From assembly GCF_018499875.1 (NCBI RefSeq), contig NZ_JAHBAY010000007.1, positions 124,001 to 188,000 on the forward strand: 64,000 bases of DNA. The letters run 5' to 3'. The notes under the pieces were generated by a model. That model searched no databases. It was given only the letters and a program-made list of their open reading frames with translations, and was not told where the DNA came from. Positions 17,299 to 25,980 of this stretch are shown here, in pieces; position 1 is the first letter of the stretch, and each line of letters opens with the position of its first letter. A program made the position numbers and the translations under genes. The stretch is from Kineosporia corallincola (GTDB lineage Bacteria; Actinomycetota; Actinomycetes; Actinomycetales; Kineosporiaceae).

Positions 17299-19338
17299 GT
17301 GACGAACGGGGCCGGCACCGAACCCTTCGCGGTTCCCGTCGTCCCCCGAACAAACGTCCCCCGAACCAACGTCCCCGAAACAAACGTCCCTGAAACCAAC
17401 GCCCCCCTGCACCCCCGCGTCCCCGGCCAGCGCGACGGCCGTCGTGGGCGGCACGCCATGGCGGCGCTGCCGCCCACCCGGATCGGCGACGTGCTGGTGG
17501 AACGCGGGCTGCTCTCCCAGGACGACCTGAACTGGGCCGTCAATGTGCAGGGACGCACCGGGTCACGGCTCGGCGCGATCCTGATCGCCGCCGGTCTGGT
17601 GCGGCGTCTGGACCTGTACCGCACGCTCGCCCGGATCTGGGACAGCGAGTTCGTCGACGTGGCGAACACGGTCATCGACCCGGAACTGGTGTCCGGGCTG
17701 GAACCGCGGATGCTGGTCGACGAGGGCTGGATCCCGGTGCGCTACGAGCCCGGCCGCACCGACGGCACCGTGCTGGTCGCCACCGCCGAGGAGCCCAGCT
17801 GGGCCCGGCGGCAGCAGATCCAGCGGCGGATGGGCGTGCCGGTACGGCTGGCGGTGACCTCGGACTGGGACATCGCGCTGGCCATGCGGCGGGTGTTCCG
17901 CGAGCACCTGATCGACGAGGCGGCCAACGGGCTGTGGCAGCGGCACCCGGCGGCCTCGGCCCGGGAGGTGCTCTCGACCGGGCAGATCGTGGTGCTCCTG
18001 AGCGTCGCCGGCGGGTACATCTACGGCCTGCTGTTCGCCCCGCTGCTCACCCTGCTCGTGACCTCGATGCTGGTCGCGATGTTCTTCCTGGTCGGGGTGC
18101 TGTTCAAGTTCGTGGTCTGCCTGGTGGGCGCGCGCCGCGAGGCGGCGGTGCCGATCACGGACGACGACGTGGCCGCTCTCACCGACGACGAGCTGCCGAT
18201 GTACACCGTGCTGGTGCCGGTGTACCGCGAGGCGAACATCGTGGCCGACCTGATCGGCAACCTCGGCGGCCTGGACTACCCGCCGGAGAAGCTGGAGATC
18301 CTGCTGCTCCTGGAGGAGGAGGACGACGAGACCCGGATGGCCGCGGCCGCCGCCGACTGCCCCAGCACGATCACCTTCGTGGTGGTGCCCAAGGGCGGCC
18401 CGCAGACCAAGCCGAAGGCCTGCAACATCGGGCTGTTCTTCGCGCACGGCGAGTTCCTGGTGATTTATGACGCCGAGGACCGGCCGGAGGCCGACCAGCT
18501 GAAGAAGGCCGTGATCGCGTTCCGCCGGGCCGAGCGGGGCGGCAACGACAAGCTGGTCTGCGTGCAGGCGGCCCTGAACTACTGGAACGCCGAGGAGAAC
18601 GCGCTGACCAGGATGTTCACGCTGGAGTACTCGTTCTGGTTCGACTACATGCTGCCCGGCCTGGAAGCCCTGAAACTGCCCATCCCGCTGGGCGGCACAT
18701 CCAACCACTTCCGTACGCAACCGCTGCGGGACCTGGGCGGATGGGACCCCTACAACGTCACCGAGGACGCCGATCTGGGGATTCGCGCCGCCGCGCTCGG
18801 CTACACCGTCGGCGTCATCAACTCGACCACCTACGAGGAGGCGAACCGGGCCTACGGCAACTGGATCCGGCAGCGTTCCCGGTGGATCAAGGGCTACCTC
18901 CAGACCACCCTGGTGCACACCCGCCGGCCGGTCCGGCTGACCCGCCAGGCCGGTGCGGTGCAGGCCCTGGCCTTCGCCCTGCTGGTCGGAGGCACCCCGC
19001 TGTCGTTCCTGCTCTCGCCGCCGCTGTACGCGATGTTCTTCTTCAGCCTGGTGCTGCCGATCGAGCGGATGAACGAGCTGTTCCCCTCGCCGATCCTGGA
19101 GATCAGCCTGGCCAACCTGCTGCTCGGCAACTCGGTGATGATCTACGTGACGATGATGGGCGCCTTCAAGCGCCGCCGCTACCGGCTGGTGCCCTGGGCC
19201 CTGCTCAACCCGGCCTACTGGATGATGCACTCGATCTCCGCCTACAAGGCCCTCTGGCAGCTGATCACCAGACCGCACTACTGGGAGAAGACGACGCACG
19301 GCCTGTCCGGCCAGAACCACCAGAACCCGGGCGGCTGA
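17299..19338 (+). CDS. family 2 glycosyltransferase with N-terminal MshEN-like domain
   Basis: A 679-residue membrane polysaccharide synthase. Residues 61-84 and 90-113 form two copies of the RLGxxLxxxGxxxxxxLxxxLxxQ pattern that defines MshEN (GspE N-terminal) c-di-GMP-binding domains; the second lacks the final Gln. Two transmembrane helices follow (about 225-275), then a GT2 domain with YTVLVPVYREANIV, the DxD-type YDAEDRPEAD, acceptor-site TEDADLGIRA and the processive-synthase QxxRW signature (QRSRW), then C-terminal helices. The layout recalls NfrB, in which a GspE_N domain binds c-di-GMP (family knowledge). It probably extrudes a polysaccharide under c-di-GMP control (inference). The start could be GTG 17299 (with a TNVPETNVP repeat leader) or ATG 17458. 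It abuts the next gene with no gap. Confidence 0.88.
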   Translation: MTNGAGTEPFAVPVVPRTNVPRTNVPETNVPETNAPLHPRVPGQRDGRRGRHAMAALPPTRIGDVLVERGLLSQDDLNWAVNVQGRTGSRLGAILIAAGLVRRLDLYRTLARIWDSEFVDVANTVIDPELVSGLEPRMLVDEGWIPVRYEPGRTDGTVLVATAEEPSWARRQQIQRRMGVPVRLAVTSDWDIALAMRRVFREHLIDEAANGLWQRHPAASAREVLSTGQIVVLLSVAGGYIYGLLFAPLLTLLVTSMLVAMFFLVGVLFKFVVCLVGARREAAVPITDDDVAALTDDELPMYTVLVPVYREANIVADLIGNLGGLDYPPEKLEILLLLEEEDDETRMAAAAADCPSTITFVVVPKGGPQTKPKACNIGLFFAHGEFLVIYDAEDRPEADQLKKAVIAFRRAERGGNDKLVCVQAALNYWNAEENALTRMFTLEYSFWFDYMLPGLEALKLPIPLGGTSNHFRTQPLRDLGGWDPYNVTEDADLGIRAAALGYTVGVINSTTYEEANRAYGNWIRQRSRWIKGYLQTTLVHTRRPVRLTRQAGAVQALAFALLVGGTPLSFLLSPPLYAMFFFSLVLPIERMNELFPSPILEISLANLLLGNSVMIYVTMMGAFKRRRYRLVPWALLNPAYWMMHSISAYKALWQLITRPHYWEKTTHGLSGQNHQNPGG

Positions 19339-19662
19339 ATGCGCTCCGGCGACTGGGAGTTCTGGCTGAGCCTGTTCGGCGCGCTCACCCTGATCCACCT
19401 GGTGGTGCGGGCGCTGCGCCGGTTCACCGTGCGCGGCTCGACCGCCGAGGGTCTGCTGGCCGGGCTGACCTTTGGCCTGCTCGTGCTGATCGACCCGCTG
19501 GTGCTGCTGCCGGTGGCCGTGGTGGTCGCGGTCTGCGCCGCCGTCACCGCCCGCTACCGGCCCGGCGAGCCCGGTGCCGCCCTGGCCGCGATCTGCCTGC
19601 TGCTCTTCCCGGCCGCCGCGGCCTTCGGCTCCTCGGCGTTCCTGAGCTGGCGCCTGGGCTGA
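19339..19662 (+). CDS. small membrane protein after the glycosyltransferase
   Basis: A 107-residue protein with three or four hydrophobic helices (WLSLFGALTLIHLVVRAL, LLAGLTFGLLVLIDPLVLLPVAVVVAVCAAV, ALAAICLLLFPAAAAFGSSAFL). ATG 19339 directly follows the glycosyltransferase stop, so it is translationally coupled and likely part of the same export system. The family is not recognised. Confidence 0.65.
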   Translation: MRSGDWEFWLSLFGALTLIHLVVRALRRFTVRGSTAEGLLAGLTFGLLVLIDPLVLLPVAVVVAVCAAVTARYRPGEPGAALAAICLLLFPAAAAFGSSAFLSWRLG

Positions 19663-19704
19663 AGTTTCTGAGCCGGGCCGGGGCGGAAGAGCCTGCGTGT
19701 CGCT

Positions 19705-19710
19705 TATGGT
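19705..19710 (+). promoter_or_regulatory. -10 box TATGGT, leaderless start at 19717
   Basis: TATGGT is followed by 6 bases and a GTG start. It gives the next gene its own promoter inside the putative polysaccharide cluster. Confidence 0.55.
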
Positions 19711-19716
19711 CCTGCT

Positions 19717-21000
19717 GTGCTGAAAGCGGTCGGTGAAGCGTTCGTGGTGGTGGGGGCGGGGGCCAGGCTCTGGCTGCGGCACTGGCCGGTGCTGCTGACG
19801 ATCGCGCTGTTCGCCCTGGCCGGGCGGATGGGCGCGATCTGGCTCGCCGTGCGCGTCAGCGAGGTGCAGAACACGCTCGGCGTGCTGGTCGTCGTGCTCG
19901 CCCCGCTGTGCGCCGTCACCGGCATCGTGCTGATGCTCTACACGCTGCGGCACTCGCTGCCCACCATCCACGAGGCCAGCACCGCGGCCGGCCCGGAAGA
20001 CCGGGTGCGGCACCGGGAACGGCGTCTGCTCGACATCCTGGCCAGCGTGCTGGTGCCCTTCCTGGCGGTCTACGCCTCCTACGGATTCCTGCGCCAGGAC
20101 ATCGACCGCTACACCAACGCGATCTTCGGCGAGGAGTTCACCAGCGAGGCGATCTTCGCCGGCATGCGGGACGCGAACCTGGACCGGTTCGGTTTCGCCG
20201 AGGGCTGGCAGCTGGTCGCGATCGTGGTGGTGGCGGTCGCGCTCAAGTTCGGCCTGGCCAAGCTCGAGGCGCACCGGGCCTGGGCCGGTTTCGGCTTCCT
20301 CGGGGCCTACGTCGAGGTGCTCTGGCTGGCCACCATCGCGATCCACCTGACCACCTGGAAGGACTCGGCCTGGGACTGGGCCGAGAGCCGGCGCGGCGTG
20401 GAGATGTTCGTCGAGGGCTGGGAAGCGCTGCTGGACCGGCTCGGCCCGTTCGCCGACGCCGCCGACATCGCCGGGGCCTGGGCGCTCGACCTGGTCTCCA
20501 GCGTCGACTCGCTGGTGATCGTGCCGATCGCCTGGCTCACCGTCGGGGCGGTCGTCTACGGGCACCGGCTGGTCGAGCCGCCACCGGTCCGGGAACCCCG
20601 CCTGCTGCGCGCCGTCCCGGGCCCGGTGCGGCGGGCCGGCACCGAGCTGACCGGTGAGATCGCCGAGCGCTTCAGCGGCCTGTTCGGCGGCCTGCGGCAG
20701 CTCGCGGTGGCCGGGCTCGGGCCGATGCTGATCTTCGCCCTGGCCTTCCTCGCCTCGCAGCGGCTGGAAGACGCCCTGAACGAGCTGACGCGCTGGATCA
20801 TCGGACCGCAGACCGCGGGCACCTGGCTGGCCTTCTCGCCGCACGTGCAGACCGTCACCCGGGCGGTCGGGCTGACCGTCACCATGTGCCTGCTCGCGGC
20901 CGCCGTCGAGCGGGTGCTGGCCAAGGGCGGCGCGGTGATCGAGGAGGAGCACACGGACGACGCCGGGGAGCCGGAAGAGGCGCAGCCCCAGCCGGCCTGA
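19717..21000 (+). CDS. multi-pass membrane protein, function unknown
   Basis: A 427-residue protein with about eight transmembrane helices (for example WPVLLTIALFALAGRMGAIW, LGVLVVVLAPLCAVTGIVLM, LDILASVLVPFLAVYASYGF, MLIFALAFLAS) and a charged cytoplasmic tail ending in Glu/Pro-rich EEEHTDDAGEPEEAQPQ. No transporter or enzyme signature is recognised. The start GTG 19717 is supported by the TATGGT box. Its position after the glycosyltransferase could mean a role in envelope polysaccharide export; this is only positional. Confidence 0.65.
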   Translation: MLKAVGEAFVVVGAGARLWLRHWPVLLTIALFALAGRMGAIWLAVRVSEVQNTLGVLVVVLAPLCAVTGIVLMLYTLRHSLPTIHEASTAAGPEDRVRHRERRLLDILASVLVPFLAVYASYGFLRQDIDRYTNAIFGEEFTSEAIFAGMRDANLDRFGFAEGWQLVAIVVVAVALKFGLAKLEAHRAWAGFGFLGAYVEVLWLATIAIHLTTWKDSAWDWAESRRGVEMFVEGWEALLDRLGPFADAADIAGAWALDLVSSVDSLVIVPIAWLTVGAVVYGHRLVEPPPVREPRLLRAVPGPVRRAGTELTGEIAERFSGLFGGLRQLAVAGLGPMLIFALAFLASQRLEDALNELTRWIIGPQTAGTWLAFSPHVQTVTRAVGLTVTMCLLAAAVERVLAKGGAVIEEEHTDDAGEPEEAQPQPA

Positions 21001-21019
21001 GCGCTCGCCGCGTCCTCGG

Positions 21020-21670
21020 TCAGGAGCCCGCCCGGAAGGCCACGTAACGCGGTGTGTCCCACCACAGGTCGAGCTCGGTGTACTCGGCGTCGGCCGGCAC
21101 CACCCAGACCCGGGTCACGGTGTACGAGGCGGGCCGGGGGCTCTCGCCGTCCATCGGCTCGGCCCGCTTGCCCAGCAGGTCGTAGGGGCCGGGGGCGTCC
21201 CGCGGGGTGCAGACCGGGATGTCCTGGCCGCCGGCCACATTGGTGACCAGGTAGAAGTAGCGGTTGCCCGCGGTGTCGCGCAGGGCGGCCTGGCAGCCGA
21301 ACAGTGGCGTCTGCGGGTCGGACTCGACCGAGAACGTCACCTCGACCGCCGCCGTGCCCTCGGGCATCTCGTAGCTGAGCGACCCGGTGGCCTCCTGCGC
21401 GCTGAGGCGGCGCACCGAGTCGAGCTTCAGCGACACCTTCCGCACGTTGTCGCCCGTGCTGTCGGTGTAGGGCTCCGCGTAGTCCAGCCAGACGCCTTTG
21501 CGCGCCACCGTGGGCTGGTGCAGGTCGGCGTCCCAGTAGTATGTCTTCACCCGGTCCGAGCTGGCCCCCAGCGCGAGCACCGCGGCCAGGGGCAACAGCC
21601 CGAGGCCCCAGCGGTTGCGCGAGAGCCAGCCGGTGCGGCGGTTGGAATGCCGCATCAGGACGGCACTCAC
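21020..21670 (-). CDS. membrane-anchored envelope protein, third gene of a coupled operon
   Basis: A 216-residue protein with an Arg-rich cytoplasmic start, one transmembrane anchor (WGLGLLPLAAVLALGAS, about residues 24-42) and an extracytoplasmic beta-rich domain. Two Cys in the outside domain (LFGCQAALRD and IPVCTPRD) could form a disulfide. The end of the domain reads TRVWVVPADAEYTELDLWW. GTG 21670 overlaps the stop of the preceding gene (GTGA). Function is unknown. Confidence 0.65.
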   Translation of the reverse strand: MSAVLMRHSNRRTGWLSRNRWGLGLLPLAAVLALGASSDRVKTYYWDADLHQPTVARKGVWLDYAEPYTDSTGDNVRKVSLKLDSVRRLSAQEATGSLSYEMPEGTAAVEVTFSVESDPQTPLFGCQAALRDTAGNRYFYLVTNVAGGQDIPVCTPRDAPGPYDLLGKRAEPMDGESPRPASYTVTRVWVVPADAEYTELDLWWDTPRYVAFRAGS

Positions 21671-23808
21671 GCCGACTCAGCCGCCCCCGCACAGGCTGTC
21701 GTGGTGGTGCCGGAGGACGCGTCGGGCTGCTCGGCGGAGACCCCCGGCATCAGCAGCGTCTTGGTGTTCTTCCGCATCTGCGCCACTTCGGAGCGGCTCA
21801 CCCCGAGGTCGATGTCGGTCACGTCGTCCTGGGACAGGTACGTCTGGTTCAGCGCGATCCGCAGGTGGGCGCCGGGAACCGCGTCGGCGGGCATCTCGAT
21901 CGCCACGCTGGTCCAGACCGGCACCCCGACCTGTACGGAGCCGGTCGAGAACCCGCCCCGGCCGGCCGAGGTGGCCACGTAGAGCCGGCCGTCGCCGCCC
22001 TCGATCGCCGCGTATTGCAGGTCGGAGGTCTCACCCCGCGCCGACACCTTCACCGGCACCACCACGAACACCTCGGGGGAGCGGAAGTCGGTGCCGTAAC
22101 CCTGCGACAGACAGGGCGAGCCCTCCACAGCGGTCGCGGTGACCTCTGCGTAACGCAGGGTCACCGGGGTGCCCACCGTGCCCTCGCGCAGGAACGGCCG
22201 GCTGACGTCGGTGTCGTCCTTGCCGAACTGGCTGATGAAGTAACCGATCGCGAGCGCCGCGATGACCAGCACCACCAGGGCGGCCTTGCGGCCGTAGCCG
22301 CCACGTCGCCCGGGGCCCCGGCCGCCGCGCGGCGGTGCGCCGGGCCGGCCCTGACCGGGACGCTGCCCCGGCGGGACCTCGCCCTTGCCCACCCGGTAGT
22401 AGCTCGGGTTGTCCTGCTCGTAGGCGCGGTCGTAGTCCGGGTCGGGACCGCCGAGCAGCCGTCCGCCGCCGGGCGTCTCCCAGTTCCCGTTGCCCCGGGG
22501 CCGCGGTGCGCCCGGTTCCGACCGCCGCGGCGGCGGCGCGTTCCAGCCCGGCACGTCGCCGTCCTGGTGGTCACGGCCGCGTGCTGTGTCGCGTGCTGTG
22601 TCCGGCTGGTCCCACGGGGCAGGGGCCTTGGGGACGTCCGGACGCTGCGGTTCGGGGGGCTGCGGTTCGGGACGCTGCTCGCCGAATCCGGGTGTGGCGT
22701 AACCACTCATCGGCTGGGAGGCCTGGACCTGCTGCCACGGGGGCGCCTTCTGGTCGTCCGGCGCCCGGAAGGTCTCTTCCTGGGGCGGGTACGTCCGGGG
22801 GTACCCGTCGTCGGTGCGGCGGGCCGGGCCCGCGGGCGCCGAGTCGTAGGAGTCCGGCTCGCCCCAGCCACCGCGGGCGTCCTGGCCGTCGCGAGTGTCC
22901 TGGTCGTCGCGGGCGTCCTGGTCGGCTCGCCCGTCCTGGTCGTAGCCGCCCTCGGCCCGGTAGCCGTCGGATCCGTTGCTGTCGGATCCATAGCCGTCGG
23001 ATCCGTACCCGTCGTCCTGCCCCGGCTGGTCCCACCCGGACACCTGCGGCTGCGAACCGGTCTGCCCCGGCTGGTAGTCGGTGAAGGCGTAGTCGTAGGA
23101 GCTGCTGCTGGGCTGCTCGAACCCGGCCGGCTCGGTCTGCGGGTACGACTCCTGGAACGAGGCCTGCCGTGAGGCGGTCTCGTGGTAGTCGGCCTGCTGG
23201 TACGGGCTGGCCTGCTGGTACAGGTCGTCGTAGAACTCCTCCACCGGAGGCTGTTCCACCGGTTCGGAGCCGGTGATCCGCTCGATCGAGCCGGTCTGCC
23301 GGTCGATGGCCGCCCGCCGGGCCCCGGCGAAGAAGGCCCCGCCCCCGCCGCCCCGGTGGTACTCCGGAGGCGCCGACGACGCCCCGGAGTCGGGTGACAG
23401 GCTCGGCGACGGATCGATCAGCGGTTCCGGCGCGACGGAGGGCCGGCTGTCCTGCCCCACCTGGCCGGTCTGCCCGGTGTCTTGCTGCGCCTTGCGCGCG
23501 CCGGTGAAGAAGGCGCTGCCGCCGGCGGTCGGCGGGTACGACTTCGGTGGCTCGTACCTGGTCTCGCTCTGCCGCGCGTCGGCGGTGAACAGACCCACGG
23601 CGTCGTCGGTGAACGCCGCCGCCGCACCTGCCCACTGCTGGTGCCGGTTCTCCCGGGGACGCTCCGCCTCGGGCGCTTCCCAGCCCTCGGCGAGCGGGAT
23701 CGGGCGCCCGGTGACGTCCTGGTACACCGGCGACATCCGCGGGCCCGTGTCCTGCCGGACCGGCCCGGTCACCAGCCTCGTCGGCCGGTTGCTGCCCTCG
23801 TCACTCAC
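21667..23808 (-). CDS. large disordered protein with one transmembrane helix and an outside domain
   Basis: A 713-residue protein. The first ~490 residues are cytoplasmic low-complexity sequence rich in Gln, Gly, Asp, Pro, Ser and Tyr, with two similar AFFAGARRA / AFFTGARKA motifs and DQDARDDQDTRDGQD acidic repeats. One transmembrane helix follows (KAALVVLVIAALAIGYFIS). The last ~200 residues are an extracytoplasmic beta domain (VGTPVTLRYAEVTATAVEGSPCLSQGYG, VFVVVPVKVSARGE) resembling DUF4352-like immunoglobulin-type folds, with a Cys in SPCLSQ and another in TTACAG. It overlaps both neighbours by 4 bases. Function unknown; a scaffold or sensor at the membrane would fit. Confidence 0.7.
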   Translation of the reverse strand: MSDEGSNRPTRLVTGPVRQDTGPRMSPVYQDVTGRPIPLAEGWEAPEAERPRENRHQQWAGAAAAFTDDAVGLFTADARQSETRYEPPKSYPPTAGGSAFFTGARKAQQDTGQTGQVGQDSRPSVAPEPLIDPSPSLSPDSGASSAPPEYHRGGGGGAFFAGARRAAIDRQTGSIERITGSEPVEQPPVEEFYDDLYQQASPYQQADYHETASRQASFQESYPQTEPAGFEQPSSSSYDYAFTDYQPGQTGSQPQVSGWDQPGQDDGYGSDGYGSDSNGSDGYRAEGGYDQDGRADQDARDDQDTRDGQDARGGWGEPDSYDSAPAGPARRTDDGYPRTYPPQEETFRAPDDQKAPPWQQVQASQPMSGYATPGFGEQRPEPQPPEPQRPDVPKAPAPWDQPDTARDTARGRDHQDGDVPGWNAPPPRRSEPGAPRPRGNGNWETPGGGRLLGGPDPDYDRAYEQDNPSYYRVGKGEVPPGQRPGQGRPGAPPRGGRGPGRRGGYGRKAALVVLVIAALAIGYFISQFGKDDTDVSRPFLREGTVGTPVTLRYAEVTATAVEGSPCLSQGYGTDFRSPEVFVVVPVKVSARGETSDLQYAAIEGGDGRLYVATSAGRGGFSTGSVQVGVPVWTSVAIEMPADAVPGAHLRIALNQTYLSQDDVTDIDLGVSRSEVAQMRKNTKTLLMPGVSAEQPDASSGTTTTACAGAAESA

Positions 23809-24581
23809 CCGCCGGCTCCTGTGTCCGTGCTCGTTTCAGTTCCACTGTCCGCCGTGGTGCTCGTGTCGTCGGACCCGGCCTTCTGTGGCAGCACTGCCAG
23901 CTCGGCCTCCGCGGTCACGGTCGGGTCCAGCCACTGTTCGGTCTGGGTCAGGCTGTCCGCCCGCCAGGTGTGCTCGACGACCTGGACCTTCACCTCGTCG
24001 GGTGGGGGGACCTCGGCGTCGTGCTCGAAGAGGAACACGGCCGAGTACGTGATGCCCGGCTGGATCGGTTCCAGCGCGGAACTGTCAGCGTACTGCTGAA
24101 CGTGGTCCGCCCTGACCCGGGTGGTGCGGTCCGAGTCGTCGCCGGTCGTGTCGTAGTCGAGTTCGGGCGTGCGCACCATGCCCTTCACCGCGCCGGCGTC
24201 GATGCTCAGCACCTGCGTGGCGTAGTAGCCGAGCACGCTCTCGTCACTGGTGTTCTCGATGTCCGCCACGACGGCCAGCCAGCGGTCGCCGCTCCGGCTC
24301 GGGTAGGTGTTGGGCACCGCCGCGCCGTCCATCCAGATCAGTCGCCGGATCGTGATCTCGAAGGGGTCGGCCTCGATCGTGCGTCCCACCTGAACCGTGC
24401 CGATCCGGCTGCCGATGCCACCGCCCTGCGCCTCCTCCAGGCCCCCGAACGCCGCGGTGGAGCCGAGCACCAGGGCGGTGATGCCGACGCCGAAGCTGCG
24501 CAGGGGCTGGTCGAGGAGTCGCTGAGCCACCCGGCTGCCGCTGGCGGCCGGTTCCTCGGGGGGCACGGAAGGTAGTGACAT
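23805..24581 (-). CDS. membrane-anchored envelope protein, first gene of the coupled operon
   Basis: A 258-residue protein with a cytoplasmic start (SVPPEEPAASGSR), one transmembrane helix (FGVGITALVLGSTAAFG, about residues 31-50) and an outside beta domain with the LAVVADIENTSDESV pattern seen in DUF4352-like domains, ending in a Ser/Thr-rich tail. The second Met (24581) is the better start because a TAGAAT box (24590-24595) lies 8 bases upstream; the first Met (24602) would place that box inside the gene. The next gene overlaps its stop (GTGA). Confidence 0.7.
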   Translation of the reverse strand: MSLPSVPPEEPAASGSRVAQRLLDQPLRSFGVGITALVLGSTAAFGGLEEAQGGGIGSRIGTVQVGRTIEADPFEITIRRLIWMDGAAVPNTYPSRSGDRWLAVVADIENTSDESVLGYYATQVLSIDAGAVKGMVRTPELDYDTTGDDSDRTTRVRADHVQQYADSSALEPIQPGITYSAVFLFEHDAEVPPPDEVKVQVVEHTWRADSLTQTEQWLDPTVTAEAELAVLPQKAGSDDTSTTADSGTETSTDTGAGG

Positions 24582-24589
24582 CGGGACGG

Positions 24590-24595
24590 ATTCTA
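24590..24595 (-). promoter_or_regulatory. -10 box TAGAAT, leaderless promoter of the three-gene envelope operon
   Basis: Reading the minus strand, TAGAAT is followed by 8 bases and the ATG at 24581. It is the only promoter-like signal upstream of the operon. Confidence 0.6.
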
Positions 24596-24656
24596 GGGAC
24601 ATGCCCGCCGTGTCTGATGTGGTTATCGGTGTAAATCACTTCCGGGAGCAATCCGG

Positions 24657-25838
24657 TCACACCACGTTGCGCTCGGGTCGCAGCTGGTCATCGGCGAAAC
24701 GGGAGGCCGAGAGACCACTCACGTCGAACTCGGGTGGCACACCGAGATACAGGTCACGCATCACCTCGCCGGCCGCCGGGCCCATCAGGAAGCCGTGGCC
24801 GGAGAAGCCGGTGCAGTAGAGGAACCGGGAGACGCCGGTCGCCTCGCCGATCACGGCGTTGTGGTCGGGGGTCATCTCGTAGAGCCCGGCCCAGCCCCGC
24901 CGGATCCCGACCTCGCCGAGGTCCGGCACCCGCCGGGCCATCGCCCCGGCCAGGTCGTCCAGCCAGTCCTGCGTCGGGTTCTGGTCGAAGGCCCAGGTGT
25001 CCTGCTTCTCGGCGCCGCCCAGCAGCAGTCCCCGGCCCTCCCGGTGGAAGTAGAACGAGGTGCCGAAGTCGATGGTGAACGGCAGGTCCGGCGGCAGGTC
25101 GGGGATCGGTGTGCTGATCGCGATCTGCCGGCGCAGCGGGCGCACCGGCAGGTCCACCCCGGCCCAGCCGGCGATCCGGCCGGACCAGGCACCGGCCGTG
25201 CAGATCACGGTGTTCGTGCGGATCCGCCCGGCCGGGCTGAGCACGGCCTGGATCTCGCCGTCCTCGATGTGGAAGCCGGTGGCCGGGGTGCCGGGCAGGA
25301 CGGTCGCGCCGAGCCGACGGGCGGCCCCGGTGTAACCGGCCACCACCGACTCCGGCGTGCAGTGGCCGGCGTCGGGCGAGAACAGCGCCCCCTTCAGGCC
25401 TTCCGTACTGATCAGGGGCGAGAGCCGGCGGGCCTCCGCGACGTCGATCATCCGGCTGGGCACGCCCAGGGCGTTCTGGATCTCGATCCCGGCCTCGAAC
25501 GAGGCCAGGTCGGCGTCGTCGTCCAGCAGGAACAGGTAGCCGCTGGTCTCCAGGTCGATCTCCTGGCCGAAGTCGGCGCCGAAGCGGCGCAGCGTCTCCA
25601 AACCGCGCTGTCCGAGCCGGATGTTGAGCTCGTCGGAGAACAGTGCCCGCACGCCGCCCGCGGCCTTGCCGGTGGAGCCGCTGCCCAGCTGCCCGCCCTC
25701 CAGCAGCACCACGCGCTCCACGCCCGCGGCCACGAGCTGGTAAGCGGTGCTGACGCCCATCACCCCGCCGCCGATCACGACCACGTCGGCCTGGGCGGGT
25801 GGGACCGGGCGCACCGGGCGCGAGGGCGTGGTGGTCAT
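24657..25838 (-). CDS. FAD-dependent oxidoreductase, sarcosine oxidase beta-like (DAO family)
   Basis: A 393-residue flavoprotein. The Rossmann motif is VVVIGGGVMGVSTAYQL, followed by the family-typical GSTGKAAGGVRALFSDELNIRLGQ segment, a GIEIQNALGVPSRM region and the C-terminal FAD loop FSGHGFLMGPAAGEVM. It should oxidise an N-methyl or secondary amino acid, or a related amine, with FAD in the cytoplasm. The substrate is not certain: sarcosine, proline or glycine oxidases share this layout. No heterotetrameric sox genes are nearby, so it may act alone. Start ATG 25838 is preceded by TACCAT 5 bases away. Confidence 0.85.
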   Translation of the reverse strand: MTTTPSRPVRPVPPAQADVVVIGGGVMGVSTAYQLVAAGVERVVLLEGGQLGSGSTGKAAGGVRALFSDELNIRLGQRGLETLRRFGADFGQEIDLETSGYLFLLDDDADLASFEAGIEIQNALGVPSRMIDVAEARRLSPLISTEGLKGALFSPDAGHCTPESVVAGYTGAARRLGATVLPGTPATGFHIEDGEIQAVLSPAGRIRTNTVICTAGAWSGRIAGWAGVDLPVRPLRRQIAISTPIPDLPPDLPFTIDFGTSFYFHREGRGLLLGGAEKQDTWAFDQNPTQDWLDDLAGAMARRVPDLGEVGIRRGWAGLYEMTPDHNAVIGEATGVSRFLYCTGFSGHGFLMGPAAGEVMRDLYLGVPPEFDVSGLSASRFADDQLRPERNVV

Positions 25839-25843
25839 GCGCA

Positions 25844-25849
25844 ATGGTA
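25844..25849 (-). promoter_or_regulatory. -10 box TACCAT before the FAD oxidoreductase
   Basis: On the minus strand, TACCAT lies 5 bases before the ATG at 25838, which fits a leaderless promoter. Confidence 0.45.
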
Positions 25850-25865
25850 CGAAAACCCCGATTGA

Positions 25866-25924
25866 GGACGACGACGAGCTCCCGTGACCGGCGCCACGCC
25901 GGGCGCGGCAGCTCATCGTCGTCC
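25866..25924. repeat. imperfect inverted repeat in a divergent intergenic region
   Basis: Arms GGACGACGACGAGCT (25866-25880) and the complement of GGACGACGATGAGCT (25910-25924) pair at 14 of 15 positions around a GC-rich 29-base loop, followed by ACAATTTT. It lies between two genes that point away from each other, so it does not terminate either. The second arm recurs near 5837-5852. Confidence 0.6.
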
Positions 25925-25980
25925 ACAATTTTCGGGCCCACCCGCTCAGGCCCGGGCCGCGCGATCCGATTGGGAAGCGG

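Noticed and set aside
17563-20952. An 1129-residue open frame opposite the glycosyltransferase and membrane genes.
   Set aside because: It has no domains or signal, spans two real genes and their gap, and reflects codon bias only.
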